Source: Oscillospiraceae bacterium UBA3851 (GTDB lineage Bacteria; Bacillota; Clostridia; Oscillospirales; Oscillospiraceae). Taken from it: DNA of 7,402 nucleotides. The stretch is taken from contig DGHJ01000027.1 of the NCBI GenBank assembly GCA_002392625.1, positions 1-7,402 on the forward strand. The letters are read 5' to 3'. How positions within the stretch are numbered: position 1 is the stretch's first letter; each line of letters opens with the position of its first letter. The translations under genes and the position numbers were made by a program. This document shows, in pieces, positions 1 to 5,970 of the stretch. The notes beneath the pieces are model-generated. The model was not told the DNA's origin and ran no database searches. It saw only the letters and a list, made by a program, of their open reading frames with translations.

Positions 1-771
1 TACCTGCTGTTCGCCATCTTCCCCCTGCTGATCTTCGCCAGCGTTCTGCTGGGCGCCCTGGCGCTGGACGTGGAGCGGATCACGGATTTCCTGTCCAACG
101 TGGCGCCGCCCGCCGTGGCGGGCATCGTGGAGAGCTACCTGACCTACGTCTCCGAAAACACCAGCAGCCAGCTGATGTGGTTCAGCCTGGTATTCTCCAT
201 CTGGTTTCCCATGCGGGCCACCAGCTGCCTGATGCACTCCCTGCGCAAGGCCCTGGGCTACGGACACCCCAAGAGCATCTGGCGCAGTACTCTGCGTACG
301 CTGATCTTTGCCGTGCTGCTGATCGTCACCATTGCGCTGACGACGCTGCTGTCCACCGTGGGCGGACGCGCCCTGCGCTTCGTGTCGGAGCGGGTGGAGA
401 TCCCGGAGGGCTTCATCACCGCGTGGGGGTATCTCCGCTTTGTGCTGATGGCCGTGGTCATGGCCATCATGCTGGGTGCGCTCTATATGCTGGCCGCGGG
501 CGAGCGCCTGCCGGTGCGCCGCGTGCTCCCCGGCGTGATCAGCTCACTGGCCGCGTGGCTGCTGGTGAGCATGGCTTTTTCCTATTATGTGGAGCATTTT
601 GCCCATTATGCGGAGCTGTACGGCTCCATTGCCACCATCGTGGTGGTGCTGCTGTGGCTCTATTGGAGCGGCACCGTGCTGATTTTGGGCGCCGAGCTCA
701 ACGGCGCTTTGATCGACATCTGGGGCCGACGGGACAGCCCGGCCCCGACCGGGGAAGGAGAGGGAACGTAA
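1..771 (+). CDS. YihY/virulence factor BrkB family membrane protein, 3' part (5' end outside window)
   Basis: The reading frame is open from base 1, so the N-terminus lies upstream of the window; an internal ATG at 70 is not the start. The visible 256 residues begin with a hydrophobic stretch, YLLFAIFPLLIFASVLLG, which is the family's conserved early membrane segment with its FP-L motif. About four more hydrophobic segments follow, and the C-terminal block contains YGSIATIVVVLLWLYWSG and then LGAELNG, the strongest family signature (a YGS...W.Y....LLGAE pattern). YihY/BrkB proteins are six-helix inner-membrane proteins of uncertain function. They were once annotated as RNase BN, which is not supported for this family. 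The frame ends at TAA 769-771, one base before the trkA start, so the two genes are probably co-transcribed and translationally coupled. The family call is secure; the biochemical role is unknown. Confidence 0.9.
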   Translation, partial: YLLFAIFPLLIFASVLLGALALDVERITDFLSNVAPPAVAGIVESYLTYVSENTSSQLMWFSLVFSIWFPMRATSCLMHSLRKALGYGHPKSIWRSTLRTLIFAVLLIVTIALTTLLSTVGGRALRFVSERVEIPEGFITAWGYLRFVLMAVVMAIMLGALYMLAAGERLPVRRVLPGVISSLAAWLLVSMAFSYYVEHFAHYAELYGSIATIVVVLLWLYWSGTVLILGAELNGALIDIWGRRDSPAPTGEGEGT

Positions 772-772
772 C

Positions 773-2137
773 ATGAAGATTGTCATTGTGGGAAACGGAA
801 AAGTGGGCTACGCCATCGCCAAAGAGATGGCCCGCGAGAATCACAATATCATCATGGTGGACTCCGCCTCCGCCGCCCTGCATAAAGCTGACAGCACTCT
901 GGATATCATGTGCGTGGAGGGCAACGGCGCCAGCATCAGCGTGCTCATCGAGGCGGGTGCCCGGAACGCCGACCTGGTGATCGCGGTGACGGACAAGGAC
1001 GAGACCAATCTGGTCTGCTGCCTGATCGCCAAGAAGCTGGGCGCCAGCCACACCATCGCCCGCGTCCGGAACCCGGAGTACCACCGGGACGCGGATACAC
1101 TGAAGCAGGAGATCGGCCTGGATATGGTCATCAACCCGGACCTGAGCGCCGCGCGGGAGATCGCCCGGATCCTCAGCTTCCCCTCGGCCTTTTCCGTGGA
1201 GCCCTTCGCGAGGGGACGCATCGACATGATCGGCATCCAGCTGACGGGCAGGGACAAGCTGGTGGGCAAGACCCTCAGCAGCCTGGGGATCCCACGGCTG
1301 GCCAACGTGCTGGTCTGCGCCGCGGAGCACCGGGGCGAGCTGCTGATCCCCAACGGCAGCTTCACGCCGTCGGAGGGGGACAAGCTCTACATGATCGGCA
1401 CCAAGCCGGAGATGCAGAAGATCCTGCTGGACATGGGCCGCACCCAGCAGCGCATCAAAACGGTGTCCGTGCTGGGCGGCAGCCGCACGGCGGTGTATCT
1501 CAGCTGGGAACTGGCCCGCTCCAACACCCGCGTGCGATTGATGGAGCTGAGCCACGAAAAATGCCTGCGCCTGGCGGCACAGCTGCCCCACGCCATGATT
1601 ATCGAGGGGGACGGCACGGACAGCGACCTGCTGCAGAGTGAGAATATCTTCGACGCCGACGCCTTCATCTCCCTGACCGACCGGGACGAGGAAAACCTGC
1701 TGATGGCCATGAACGCCCAGCGCTTGGGCGTGCCCAAGGTGGTGGCCAAGATGAACCGGCCCAACTACATCGGCTTGGTGCGGGACACGGGCATCGACAG
1801 CATCATCTCCCCCAAGGATATCACCGCCAACCAGATCACCCGCTACGTCCGCGCCCTGGCCAACGGCGAGGGCAGCGCCGTGGAGAGCCTCTACAAGATG
1901 CTGGACGGCACCGTGGAGGCACTGGAATTCAACGCCACGGCCTCCAGTGCGGCCGTGCTGGACAAGCCCCTGGCGGAGCTGAGCCCCAAGCTCAAAAAAG
2001 GCATCCTGGTGGCCGCCATCGCCCGTGGCAAGGACATCATCATCCCCGGCGGCATGACCTCCATCCGGGAGGGCGACCGGGTGGTGGTGGTCAGCAAGGC
2101 CGTGGGACTGAAGGACCTGAAGGGTATTTTGGCGTGA
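773..2137 (+). CDS. trkA: Trk system potassium uptake regulatory protein TrkA
   Basis: This 454-residue protein is the cytoplasmic gating subunit of Trk/Ktr potassium transporters, which binds NAD(H) or nucleotides and controls a TrkH-type pore. It has the full double-RCK layout. RCK_N1 (about 1-125) has the Rossmann motif GNGKVG at 7-12, acidic D30 after strand 2 and VEGNGA near 48-53. RCK_C1 spans about 143-222. RCK_N2 (about 228-350) has EGDGTD at 278-283 and the strand-2 acid E258. RCK_C2 spans about 373-454 and ends near the REGDRVVVVS motif. The length matches the family norm of about 450. The second glycine motif is degraded to GGSRTA (235-240), so the second nucleotide site may bind weakly. 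The ATG follows an AAGGAG...AGGG purine run at 755-764 and sits one base after the upstream stop. No trkH/ktrB pore gene follows in this window. Confidence 0.96.
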   Translation: MKIVIVGNGKVGYAIAKEMARENHNIIMVDSASAALHKADSTLDIMCVEGNGASISVLIEAGARNADLVIAVTDKDETNLVCCLIAKKLGASHTIARVRNPEYHRDADTLKQEIGLDMVINPDLSAAREIARILSFPSAFSVEPFARGRIDMIGIQLTGRDKLVGKTLSSLGIPRLANVLVCAAEHRGELLIPNGSFTPSEGDKLYMIGTKPEMQKILLDMGRTQQRIKTVSVLGGSRTAVYLSWELARSNTRVRLMELSHEKCLRLAAQLPHAMIIEGDGTDSDLLQSENIFDADAFISLTDRDEENLLMAMNAQRLGVPKVVAKMNRPNYIGLVRDTGIDSIISPKDITANQITRYVRALANGEGSAVESLYKMLDGTVEALEFNATASSAAVLDKPLAELSPKLKKGILVAAIARGKDIIIPGGMTSIREGDRVVVVSKAVGLKDLKGILA

Positions 2138-2200
2138 TCGTCCGCGTGAAAAAACAGAACGGGCATGTTACAGGATCCTTTGCGACCCGTCATTCCGAAG

Positions 2201-2227
2201 AAAATGCCGCCCGGTGGGCGGCATTTT
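2201..2227. terminator. Bidirectional rho-independent terminator between trkA and the convergent DUF3298 gene
   Basis: AAAATGCCGCC (2201-2211) pairs perfectly with GGCGGCATTTT (2217-2227) around a 5-base loop, CGGTG. The 11-bp stem has A residues at its foot on one side and T residues on the other, so it can end transcription from both directions. It lies 63 bases after the trkA stop and about 100 bases beyond the stop of the convergent minus-strand gene, so it plausibly serves both. Confidence 0.88.
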
Positions 2228-2325
2228 CTGTGGGAATCCGTCCCTTTATGCGGAAAATACGGATTGCCACGGCCCTGTTGGGGCCTTGCATTGACAGACG
2301 CAAGCACTTTTGAAAGACACCCGTT

Positions 2326-2985
2326 TTATTGCTCCGGCAGCCGCGGTCCCCGATCTGCGTCCCAGGGCAGGCAGAACACAGGGATCCCCTCCGCCGCCGG
2401 GGCAATGGCGTACATCTGGCAGAACAGGCACAGCCCCTGCTCCGTGAGATAGAACCGGTCGCCGCTGAAGGCCGTGCGCAGCCGACGCTGCCAGTCGGGG
2501 TGATAGAGGGCGGTGCCCTGTTGCTGCCGGGCGCGGATCTGGGCCGCGGCGGCGGAAAGTGCCTGGCGTCGCCACCGGGCTCCCTCCGGAAAGAAGCGGC
2601 CCGGCGGAACCAGAAACCCGTCCGTCAGGTCCCAGGTCTCGCTGCGGCGCAGCACCAGGCGGCGGCCGGCACAGCGTTCCGCGCTGTCGGTGTAAAGGCT
2701 AAGGAGGCCGTCCCGGTGCCACGTGACCACGGTGTCCAGGTCGATGCGCCACTCCGGCAGAGGGCCGCCGCTGGCCCGCGCCAGCGCCAGCGCCGTCTGC
2801 GCCTGGGGCAGCAGCACGGTTTGGCAGTAGGTGAAAAAGGCTCGCCCATAGGCCGCGTAGTAGCGGTTGAGGAGACGGCCGCCCGTGCCGTCCCACCGTG
2901 GCAGGCGGAGCCGGGCCGTCACCAGCGGCAGATCGTCCGGCGGAAAGGAGCGGCATTCGTCGGTATAATCCAGCTGTCCCTGCAA
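2326..2985 (-). CDS. Soluble DUF3298 (RsiV C-terminal-like) domain protein
   Basis: This is a 219-residue protein. The C-terminal part (about 157-208) resembles the DUF3298 domain of RsiV-type proteins: a basic stretch, then FYLTEQGLCLFCQMYAIAPA (178-197) and IPVFCLPW (201-208), matching the F-LT--GL-F-Y--YEIAPYA-G---F-IPY pattern known for the family. The middle region (residues 39-160) fits the preceding fold, with LLNRYYAAYGRAF near 38-50 and GFLVPPGRFFPEGARW near 123-138. There is no signal peptide or membrane segment, unlike membrane anti-sigma RsiV, so a cytoplasmic role is inferred. The start chosen is TTG at 2983-2985, seven to eight bases after an AGAGAGGTG ribosome binding site. The frame stays open further upstream, but that extension runs through the divergent promoter region. 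The gene is divergent from yerC and convergent with trkA. Function is unknown; ligand or lysozyme binding is only a family analogy. Confidence 0.78.
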   Translation of the reverse strand: MQGQLDYTDECRSFPPDDLPLVTARLRLPRWDGTGGRLLNRYYAAYGRAFFTYCQTVLLPQAQTALALARASGGPLPEWRIDLDTVVTWHRDGLLSLYTDSAERCAGRRLVLRRSETWDLTDGFLVPPGRFFPEGARWRRQALSAAAAQIRARQQQGTALYHPDWQRRLRTAFSGDRFYLTEQGLCLFCQMYAIAPAAEGIPVFCLPWDADRGPRLPEQ

Positions 2986-3066
2986 AAATAACACCTCTCT
3001 GCACAAAATTCTCTGCATCAATCTATGAAATAGCGTGCGAAAACGTGAAAATATTCCGTTTGGGTG

Positions 3067-3095
3067 TTTACTTTCGCTGACTAATATGTTAATAT
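3067..3095 (+). promoter_or_regulatory. Likely sigma-A promoter of the yerC operon
   Basis: A -35-like TTTACT (3067-3072; four of six consensus bases) is followed after 17 bases by TAATAT (3090-3095), preceded by TG at 3087-3088, an extended -10 element. The area is clearly more AT-rich than the coding DNA on either side. The predicted transcription start near 3102 leaves a leader of about 30 bases before the yerC start. A second TAATAT at 3082-3087 has a poorer -35. No convincing promoter for the divergent minus-strand gene could be chosen. Confidence 0.5.
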
Positions 3096-3133
3096 ATCCA
3101 CAGAACCATTCGAACAACAGGAGGGAAACGATC

Positions 3134-3442
3134 ATGGCCAGATTGGCAAAATCGAAGATCGCGCGCAAGGAGAAAAGCGATTTATTGTATAAAGCGATCT
3201 TGACGCTGGAGACGGAGGAGGAGTGTTACCGCTTCTTTCAGGACCTGTGTACCATCTCCGAGCTGCGCTCCATGGAGCAGCGGTTTGAGGTAGCCACGCT
3301 TCTCAGCGAGGGTATGATCTATACGGATATTCTGGAGAAGACGGGCGCCTCCAGCGCCACCATCAGCCGCGTGAACCGCAGTCTGCTGGGCGGCACCGGC
3401 GGCTACGAGAGCGCCATTGAGAAGCTGAAGGAGAAGGAATGA
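3134..3442 (+). CDS. yerC: YerC/YecD family TrpR-related DNA-binding protein
   Basis: This is a 102-residue, all-helical protein of the YerC/YecD family, related to the Trp repressor and seen in many Firmicutes. The signature lies at about 45-91: RSMEQRFEVATLLSEGMIY, then the helix-turn-helix with TGASSATISRVNRSL (70-84) and the closing GGTGGY (86-91). A Trp corepressor has not been established for this family. The ATG at 3134 is chosen because AGGAGGG (3119-3125) lies eight bases upstream; the open frame before it crosses the promoter and is not coding. The stop overlaps the next start as ATGA (3439-3442), so the methyltransferase is translationally coupled. It is the first gene of an apparent operon running through hslO. 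The regulated target is unknown; autoregulation or control of the operon is possible. Confidence 0.92.
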   Translation: MARLAKSKIARKEKSDLLYKAILTLETEEECYRFFQDLCTISELRSMEQRFEVATLLSEGMIYTDILEKTGASSATISRVNRSLLGGTGGYESAIEKLKEKE

Positions 3443-4179
3443 GCTGCTACGACCAGTTGGCCGCGTGCTATGACGAGCTGACCGGCGACGTGGCCTATGA
3501 GCGGCGGGCAGACTATCTGGAGAAGCTGTTCCGCCGCGCCGCCATGCCGGTGCATACGGTGCTGGACCTGGCCTGCGGCACCGGCACCATGACCTGGCTG
3601 CTGACCGGACGGGGCTATGAGATGATCGGCGTGGACGGCAGTGAGGAAATGCTGGCGGTGGCCATGGAGAAATACGGAGAGGTGGGGGGCGAACCCCCCA
3701 TCTTTTTGCACCAATCCATGCCCCGGCTGGATCTCTACGGCACCGTGGACGCCGCCATCTGCTGCCTGGACAGCCTGAACTATCTGACCCGCCCCGCCGA
3801 CGTGCGGCGCACGCTGGACAGGCTGCGCCTGTTCATCGCCCCCGGCGGGCTGCTGATCTTCGACGTGAACACGCCGAAGAAGTTCCACGCCATGGATGGG
3901 CAGGTGTTTCTGGACGAGACGGAGGACGCCTACTGTGTCTGGCGCACAGAGTACAGCCGCCGGATCTGCACTTACTATATGGACCTGTTTCGCCGCCGCG
4001 CCGACGGGACGTGGCACAGGAGCCTGGAGATCCACCGGGAACGGTGCCACACGGTGGAGGAGCTGACGGCCTGGCTGCGGGAGGCCGGCTTCGGAAAAAT
4101 TCGCGTCTACGGCGACGGGAAGCTGCGACGCCCGGCAGAGAATGAGCAGCGGATCTATTTTTCCTGCGTGCGGCTTTGA
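3439..4179 (+). CDS. Class I SAM-dependent methyltransferase (YqeM-like)
   Basis: This 246-residue protein has a methyltransferase fold. SAM-binding motif I is VLDLACGTG at 41-49, an acidic residue ends strand 2 in GVDGS (D66), motif IV lies around DAAICCLDSLNYL (104-116), and a post-motif strand carries APGGLLIFDVNTP (134-146). The N-terminal YDQLAACYDELTGDVAYERR is typical of small-molecule methyltransferases of the YqeM type often annotated only as class I methyltransferase. The substrate cannot be read from the sequence. The C-terminal half (160-246) is a beta-rich lid rather than a second enzyme. The start overlaps the yerC stop by four bases, with AAGGAG (3428-3433) five bases upstream inside yerC, which indicates coupling. 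The membrane protein gene begins 12 bases after its stop. Confidence 0.88.
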   Translation: MSCYDQLAACYDELTGDVAYERRADYLEKLFRRAAMPVHTVLDLACGTGTMTWLLTGRGYEMIGVDGSEEMLAVAMEKYGEVGGEPPIFLHQSMPRLDLYGTVDAAICCLDSLNYLTRPADVRRTLDRLRLFIAPGGLLIFDVNTPKKFHAMDGQVFLDETEDAYCVWRTEYSRRICTYYMDLFRRRADGTWHRSLEIHRERCHTVEELTAWLREAGFGKIRVYGDGKLRRPAENEQRIYFSCVRL

Positions 4180-4191
4180 GGAGGCAACAGC

Positions 4192-4476
4192 GTGTATCGT
4201 ACGTTTTTCTATATCATGATCCTGGTGCTGGTGGTGGCTGCACACTGCATCCTGACGTGGCGCCAGGAGCGGACGAGAAAGGATAGGCAGCCCTGGAGCC
4301 GGGATACGAAGATCTTTCTGGCGGTGCTGGCGGCGCTGTGCGCCGCGGCGGTCATCGGCGGTCTGGCGGTCGTTCTTGCCCGGCTGGACCCCACCGCCAG
4401 CCACGCCCTGGGCGGCGTGGCGCTGCTGATGGCCATCTGGTTTGATTTCCGCCTGAGCCGCGCCTGCGGCAAATAA
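4192..4476 (+). CDS. Small predicted three-helix membrane protein, function unknown
   Basis: This is a 94-residue protein with a GTG start, supported by GAGGAGG at 4178-4184, seven bases upstream and overlapping the stop of the preceding gene. Three hydrophobic segments are visible: about 5-22, 41-63 and 71-86. A basic loop between the first two (WRQERTRKDRQPWSRDTK, 23-40) suggests that this loop faces the cytoplasm. The C-terminus is short and polar (RLSRACGK). I do not recognise a family. The position inside the yerC-methyltransferase-hslO run and the tight spacing upstream argue that it is a real gene, and its hydrophobic pattern is regular. A gap of 27 bases separates it from hslO. Confidence 0.7.
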   Translation: MYRTFFYIMILVLVVAAHCILTWRQERTRKDRQPWSRDTKIFLAVLAALCAAAVIGGLAVVLARLDPTASHALGGVALLMAIWFDFRLSRACGK

Positions 4477-4503
4477 TCAAGACACAAGAGGAGTTTTACG
4501 AAC

Positions 4504-5403
4504 ATGAGCGATCGCATCGTCAGAGCCATTTCCGCCGACGGACTGGTGCAGGCCGCGGCCATCTGCAGCCGCGATCTGGTGGAGCGCGCCCGGCAGATCC
4601 ACCACACCACCCCAACCGCCACGGCGGCCCTGGGGCGCGCCCTGTCCGGCGCCAGCCTTATGGGCAACGCCCTGAAGGGCAAGGGCGCCAGCCTGACCCT
4701 CCAGTTCAAGGGCAACGGTCCCCTGGGTACGGTGCTGGCCGTGTCCGACAGTCTGGGCAACGTGCGGGGCTACGTGGTGAATCCGGGGGTGGACCTGCCC
4801 TTGCGGCCGGACGGCAAGCTGGACGTGGGCGCCGCCGTGGGCCACGAGGGCACGCTGACGGTCATCAAGGACCTGAACATGCGGGACCCCTACGTGGGCA
4901 CGGTGGATCTGCTGGGCGGCGAGATCGCCGAGGATATTGCCGGATATTTCGTGGAGTCGGAGCAGATCCCCACGGCCTGCGCCCTGGGCGTGCTGGTGGA
5001 CCGGGATCAGAGCGTTCGCTCCGCCGGCGGCTATCTCATAGAGCTGATGCCAGGCGCTACGGAGGACACCATCGTCAAGGTAGAGGGCGGCATCATGGCC
5101 GCCGGGGCCGTGTCGGCGATTCTGGAGAAGGACGACGACCCGGAGCACCTGCTGCGCACCGTCATGTCGGATTTTGACCTGCACATTCTGGACACGGAGC
5201 CGGTGGAATACCGCTGCTACTGTTCCCGTGAGCGGGTGGAGCGTGCGCTTATCTCTCTGGGAGCCCAGGAGCTGGAGGGGATCCTCCGCGACCAGGGTGG
5301 GTGTCAGATGACCTGCCAGTTCTGCGACGCGGTGTACGATTTCTCCGGCCGGGAGCTGGAGGAGCTGATCGCCGGGCTGCGGGGCGGCGACGCAAAAAAT
5401 TGA
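4504..5403 (+). CDS. hslO: Hsp33 family redox-regulated molecular chaperone
   Basis: Hsp33 is a cytoplasmic holdase. It is inactive while four cysteines hold zinc and is switched on by oxidative unfolding, when disulphides form. This 299-residue protein has the usual length of about 290-300. The N-terminal core begins DRIVRAISADGLVQAAAICS and contains the family stretches around LSGASLMGNALKGKGASLTL and GHEGTLTVIKDL. The zinc switch is intact: C238 and C240 form the CxC, and C271 and C274 form the CxxC in MTCQFC; a further C267 lies just before. AGAGGAG at 4487-4493 lies 10 bases before the ATG. It is the last gene of the apparent yerC operon. The stop lies in an AT-only run (5394-5422) that leads straight into the tRNA promoter, with no GC-rich terminator between them. 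Confidence 0.97.
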   Translation: MSDRIVRAISADGLVQAAAICSRDLVERARQIHHTTPTATAALGRALSGASLMGNALKGKGASLTLQFKGNGPLGTVLAVSDSLGNVRGYVVNPGVDLPLRPDGKLDVGAAVGHEGTLTVIKDLNMRDPYVGTVDLLGGEIAEDIAGYFVESEQIPTACALGVLVDRDQSVRSAGGYLIELMPGATEDTIVKVEGGIMAAGAVSAILEKDDDPEHLLRTVMSDFDLHILDTEPVEYRCYCSRERVERALISLGAQELEGILRDQGGCQMTCQFCDAVYDFSGRELEELIAGLRGGDAKN

Positions 5404-5422
5404 ATTTTTTCAAATTTTTTTG

Positions 5423-5451
5423 TTGACAGCGGGGGTCCGGTTTAGTATAAT
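5423..5451 (+). promoter_or_regulatory. Perfect consensus sigma-A promoter of the four-tRNA operon
   Basis: TTGACA (5423-5428) and TATAAT (5446-5451) both match consensus exactly, with the optimal 17-base spacer. The AT-only run directly upstream (5394-5422, A and T tracts) resembles an UP element, as expected for stable RNA operons. Transcription should start near 5458, about 25 bases before the first tRNA. Confidence 0.95.
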
Positions 5452-5453
5452 AA

Positions 5454-5480
5454 CCCTTGCCGTTCTCGTGGCGGCAAGGG
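5454..5480. repeat. 9-bp perfect inverted repeat at the tRNA operon start site
   Basis: CCCTTGCCG (5454-5462) and CGGCAAGGG (5472-5480) are exact reverse complements separated by 9 bases. The repeat begins three bases after the -10 box and ends two bases before tRNA-Val. Because the predicted start site is near 5458, the 5' arm may be only partly transcribed. It could therefore be a DNA operator-like site, a leader hairpin for RNA processing, or chance. Confidence 0.6.
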
Positions 5481-5482
5481 AC

Positions 5483-5559
5483 GGGAGCATAGCTCAGCTG
5501 GTTAGAGCACCTGCCTTACAAGCAGGGGGTCACTGGTTCGAGTCCAGTTGTTCCCACCA
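5483..5559 (+). tRNA. tRNA-Val (anticodon TAC)
   Basis: The full cloverleaf is visible in 77 bases. Acceptor GGGAGCA pairs with TGTTCCC (5549-5555, one G-U pair). The anticodon stem is CCTGC/GCAGG around loop CTTACAA, with TAC at 5517-5519. The T-arm contains GGTTCGAGTCC. Discriminator A is followed by an encoded CCA (5557-5559). It is the first tRNA of the operon. Confidence 0.98.
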
Positions 5560-5566
5560 AGGATAT

Positions 5567-5643
5567 GGCCAAGTAGTTCAGTTGGTTAGAACGCCAGCCT
5601 GTCACGCTGGAGGTCGTGGGTTCGAGCCCCATCTTGGTCGCCA
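5567..5643 (+). tRNA. tRNA-Asp (anticodon GTC)
   Basis: This is a 77-base cloverleaf. Acceptor GGCCAAG pairs with CTTGGTC (one G-U pair). The anticodon stem is CCAGC/GCTGG, with GTC at 5601-5603, and the T-arm contains GGGTTCGAGCCCC. Discriminator G and an encoded CCA end at 5643. The spacer after tRNA-Val is only 7 bases. Confidence 0.98.
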
Positions 5644-5646
5644 TTT

Positions 5647-5722
<76 letters not shown>

Positions 5723-5725
5723 TCT

Positions 5726-5801
5726 GCGGGCGTAGCTCATCTGGTAGAGCGCGACCTTGCCAAGGTCGAGGTAGCGAGTTCGAGCCTCGTCGCCCGCTCC
5801 A
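5726..5801 (+). tRNA. tRNA-Gly (anticodon GCC)
   Basis: This is a 76-base cloverleaf. Acceptor GCGGGCG pairs perfectly with CGCCCGC (5791-5797). The anticodon stem is CGACC/GGTCG, with GCC at 5759-5761. Discriminator T and an encoded CCA end at 5801, and that last A is also the first base of the terminator stem. Its 3' 19 bases before the final CA (5781-5799) recur at 5951-5969. Confidence 0.98.
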
Positions 5802-5839
5802 AAAAAGATACACCACCCACCGGGTGGTGTATCTTTTTT
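5801..5839 (+). terminator. Rho-independent terminator of the tRNA operon
   Basis: AAAAAAGATACACCACCC (5801-5818) pairs perfectly over 18 bp with GGGTGGTGTATCTTTTTT (5822-5839) around a 3-base ACC loop. The run of six T ends the 3' arm. It starts on the last base of tRNA-Gly, so there is no trailer space. Confidence 0.95.
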
Positions 5840-5840
5840 G

Positions 5841-5949
5841 GCGTCCGCGGGCAGAGGCTTGAAAAGGCCGGTCGGGACGCAGTTCCGATCTCAACAGTCC
5901 GGTGGACTGTTGAGAAGGCCGTGTGCGTGCCGGCGGCGGGGGCCGCCGG
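5841..5949. repeat. Run of stem-loops between the tRNA-Gly end repeats; no gene
   Basis: Three consecutive foldable units fill this stretch. In the first, GCGTCC (5841-5846) pairs with GGACGC (5875-5880) and encloses GGCTT/AGGCC (5856-5869) closed by a GAAA tetraloop. In the second, TCTCAACAGTCC (5889-5900) pairs perfectly with its complement at 5904-5915 around GGT. In the third, CCGGCGGC (5930-5937) pairs with GCCGCCGG (5942-5949) around GGGG. No promoter or ribosome binding site is visible. It may be a palindromic repeat element or a structured RNA. Confidence 0.6.
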
Positions 5950-5970
5950 GCGAGCCTCGTCGCCCGCTCT

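Larger units (their letters stand above)
5781..5969 (+). repeat. 19-bp direct repeat of the tRNA-Gly 3' end (att-like), copies 170 bp apart
   Basis: CGAGCCTCGTCGCCCGCTC occurs at 5781-5799, inside tRNA-Gly, and again at 5951-5969. The copies are identical, then differ at one base (C versus T) and share AAA. Similarity stops abruptly at the 5' side, within the T-loop. An intact tRNA followed by a copy of its T-loop-to-acceptor end is the classic footprint of tyrosine-recombinase integration at a tRNA gene, but no integrase gene fits in the 151 bases between the copies. The alternative is a mostly deleted second tRNA-Gly. The coordinates span both copies. Confidence 0.75.

Noticed and set aside
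698..1591. Long minus-strand open frame opposite trkA
   Set aside because: It is a shadow of a GC-rich gene; the plus-strand frame encodes an unmistakable full-length TrkA.
2165..2452. Plus-strand open frame after trkA
   Set aside because: It spans a perfect terminator hairpin and then runs antisense to the DUF3298 gene, and it shows no protein signature.
3035..3133. Upstream start for yerC adding 33 residues
   Set aside because: This stretch holds the promoter; the ATG at 3134 has AGGAGGG at ideal spacing and matches the family length of about 100.
2986..3168. N-terminal extension of the DUF3298 gene with a hydrophobic stretch, which would give a membrane anchor
   Set aside because: It would run across the yerC promoter, ribosome binding site and start. 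The TTG at 2985 has a well-placed ribosome binding site, and the extension's AT-rich composition is that of intergenic DNA.
3403..4404. Long minus-strand open frame opposite the methyltransferase
   Set aside because: It is low-complexity H/Q/A/G-rich translation with no family signature, and the plus strand carries clear SAM motifs.
5394..5422. Possible terminator after hslO (AAAAAATT and AATTTTTT around one G)
   Set aside because: The stem is only A-T pairs with almost no loop, so termination is doubtful. It reads better as an AT-rich element in front of the tRNA promoter.
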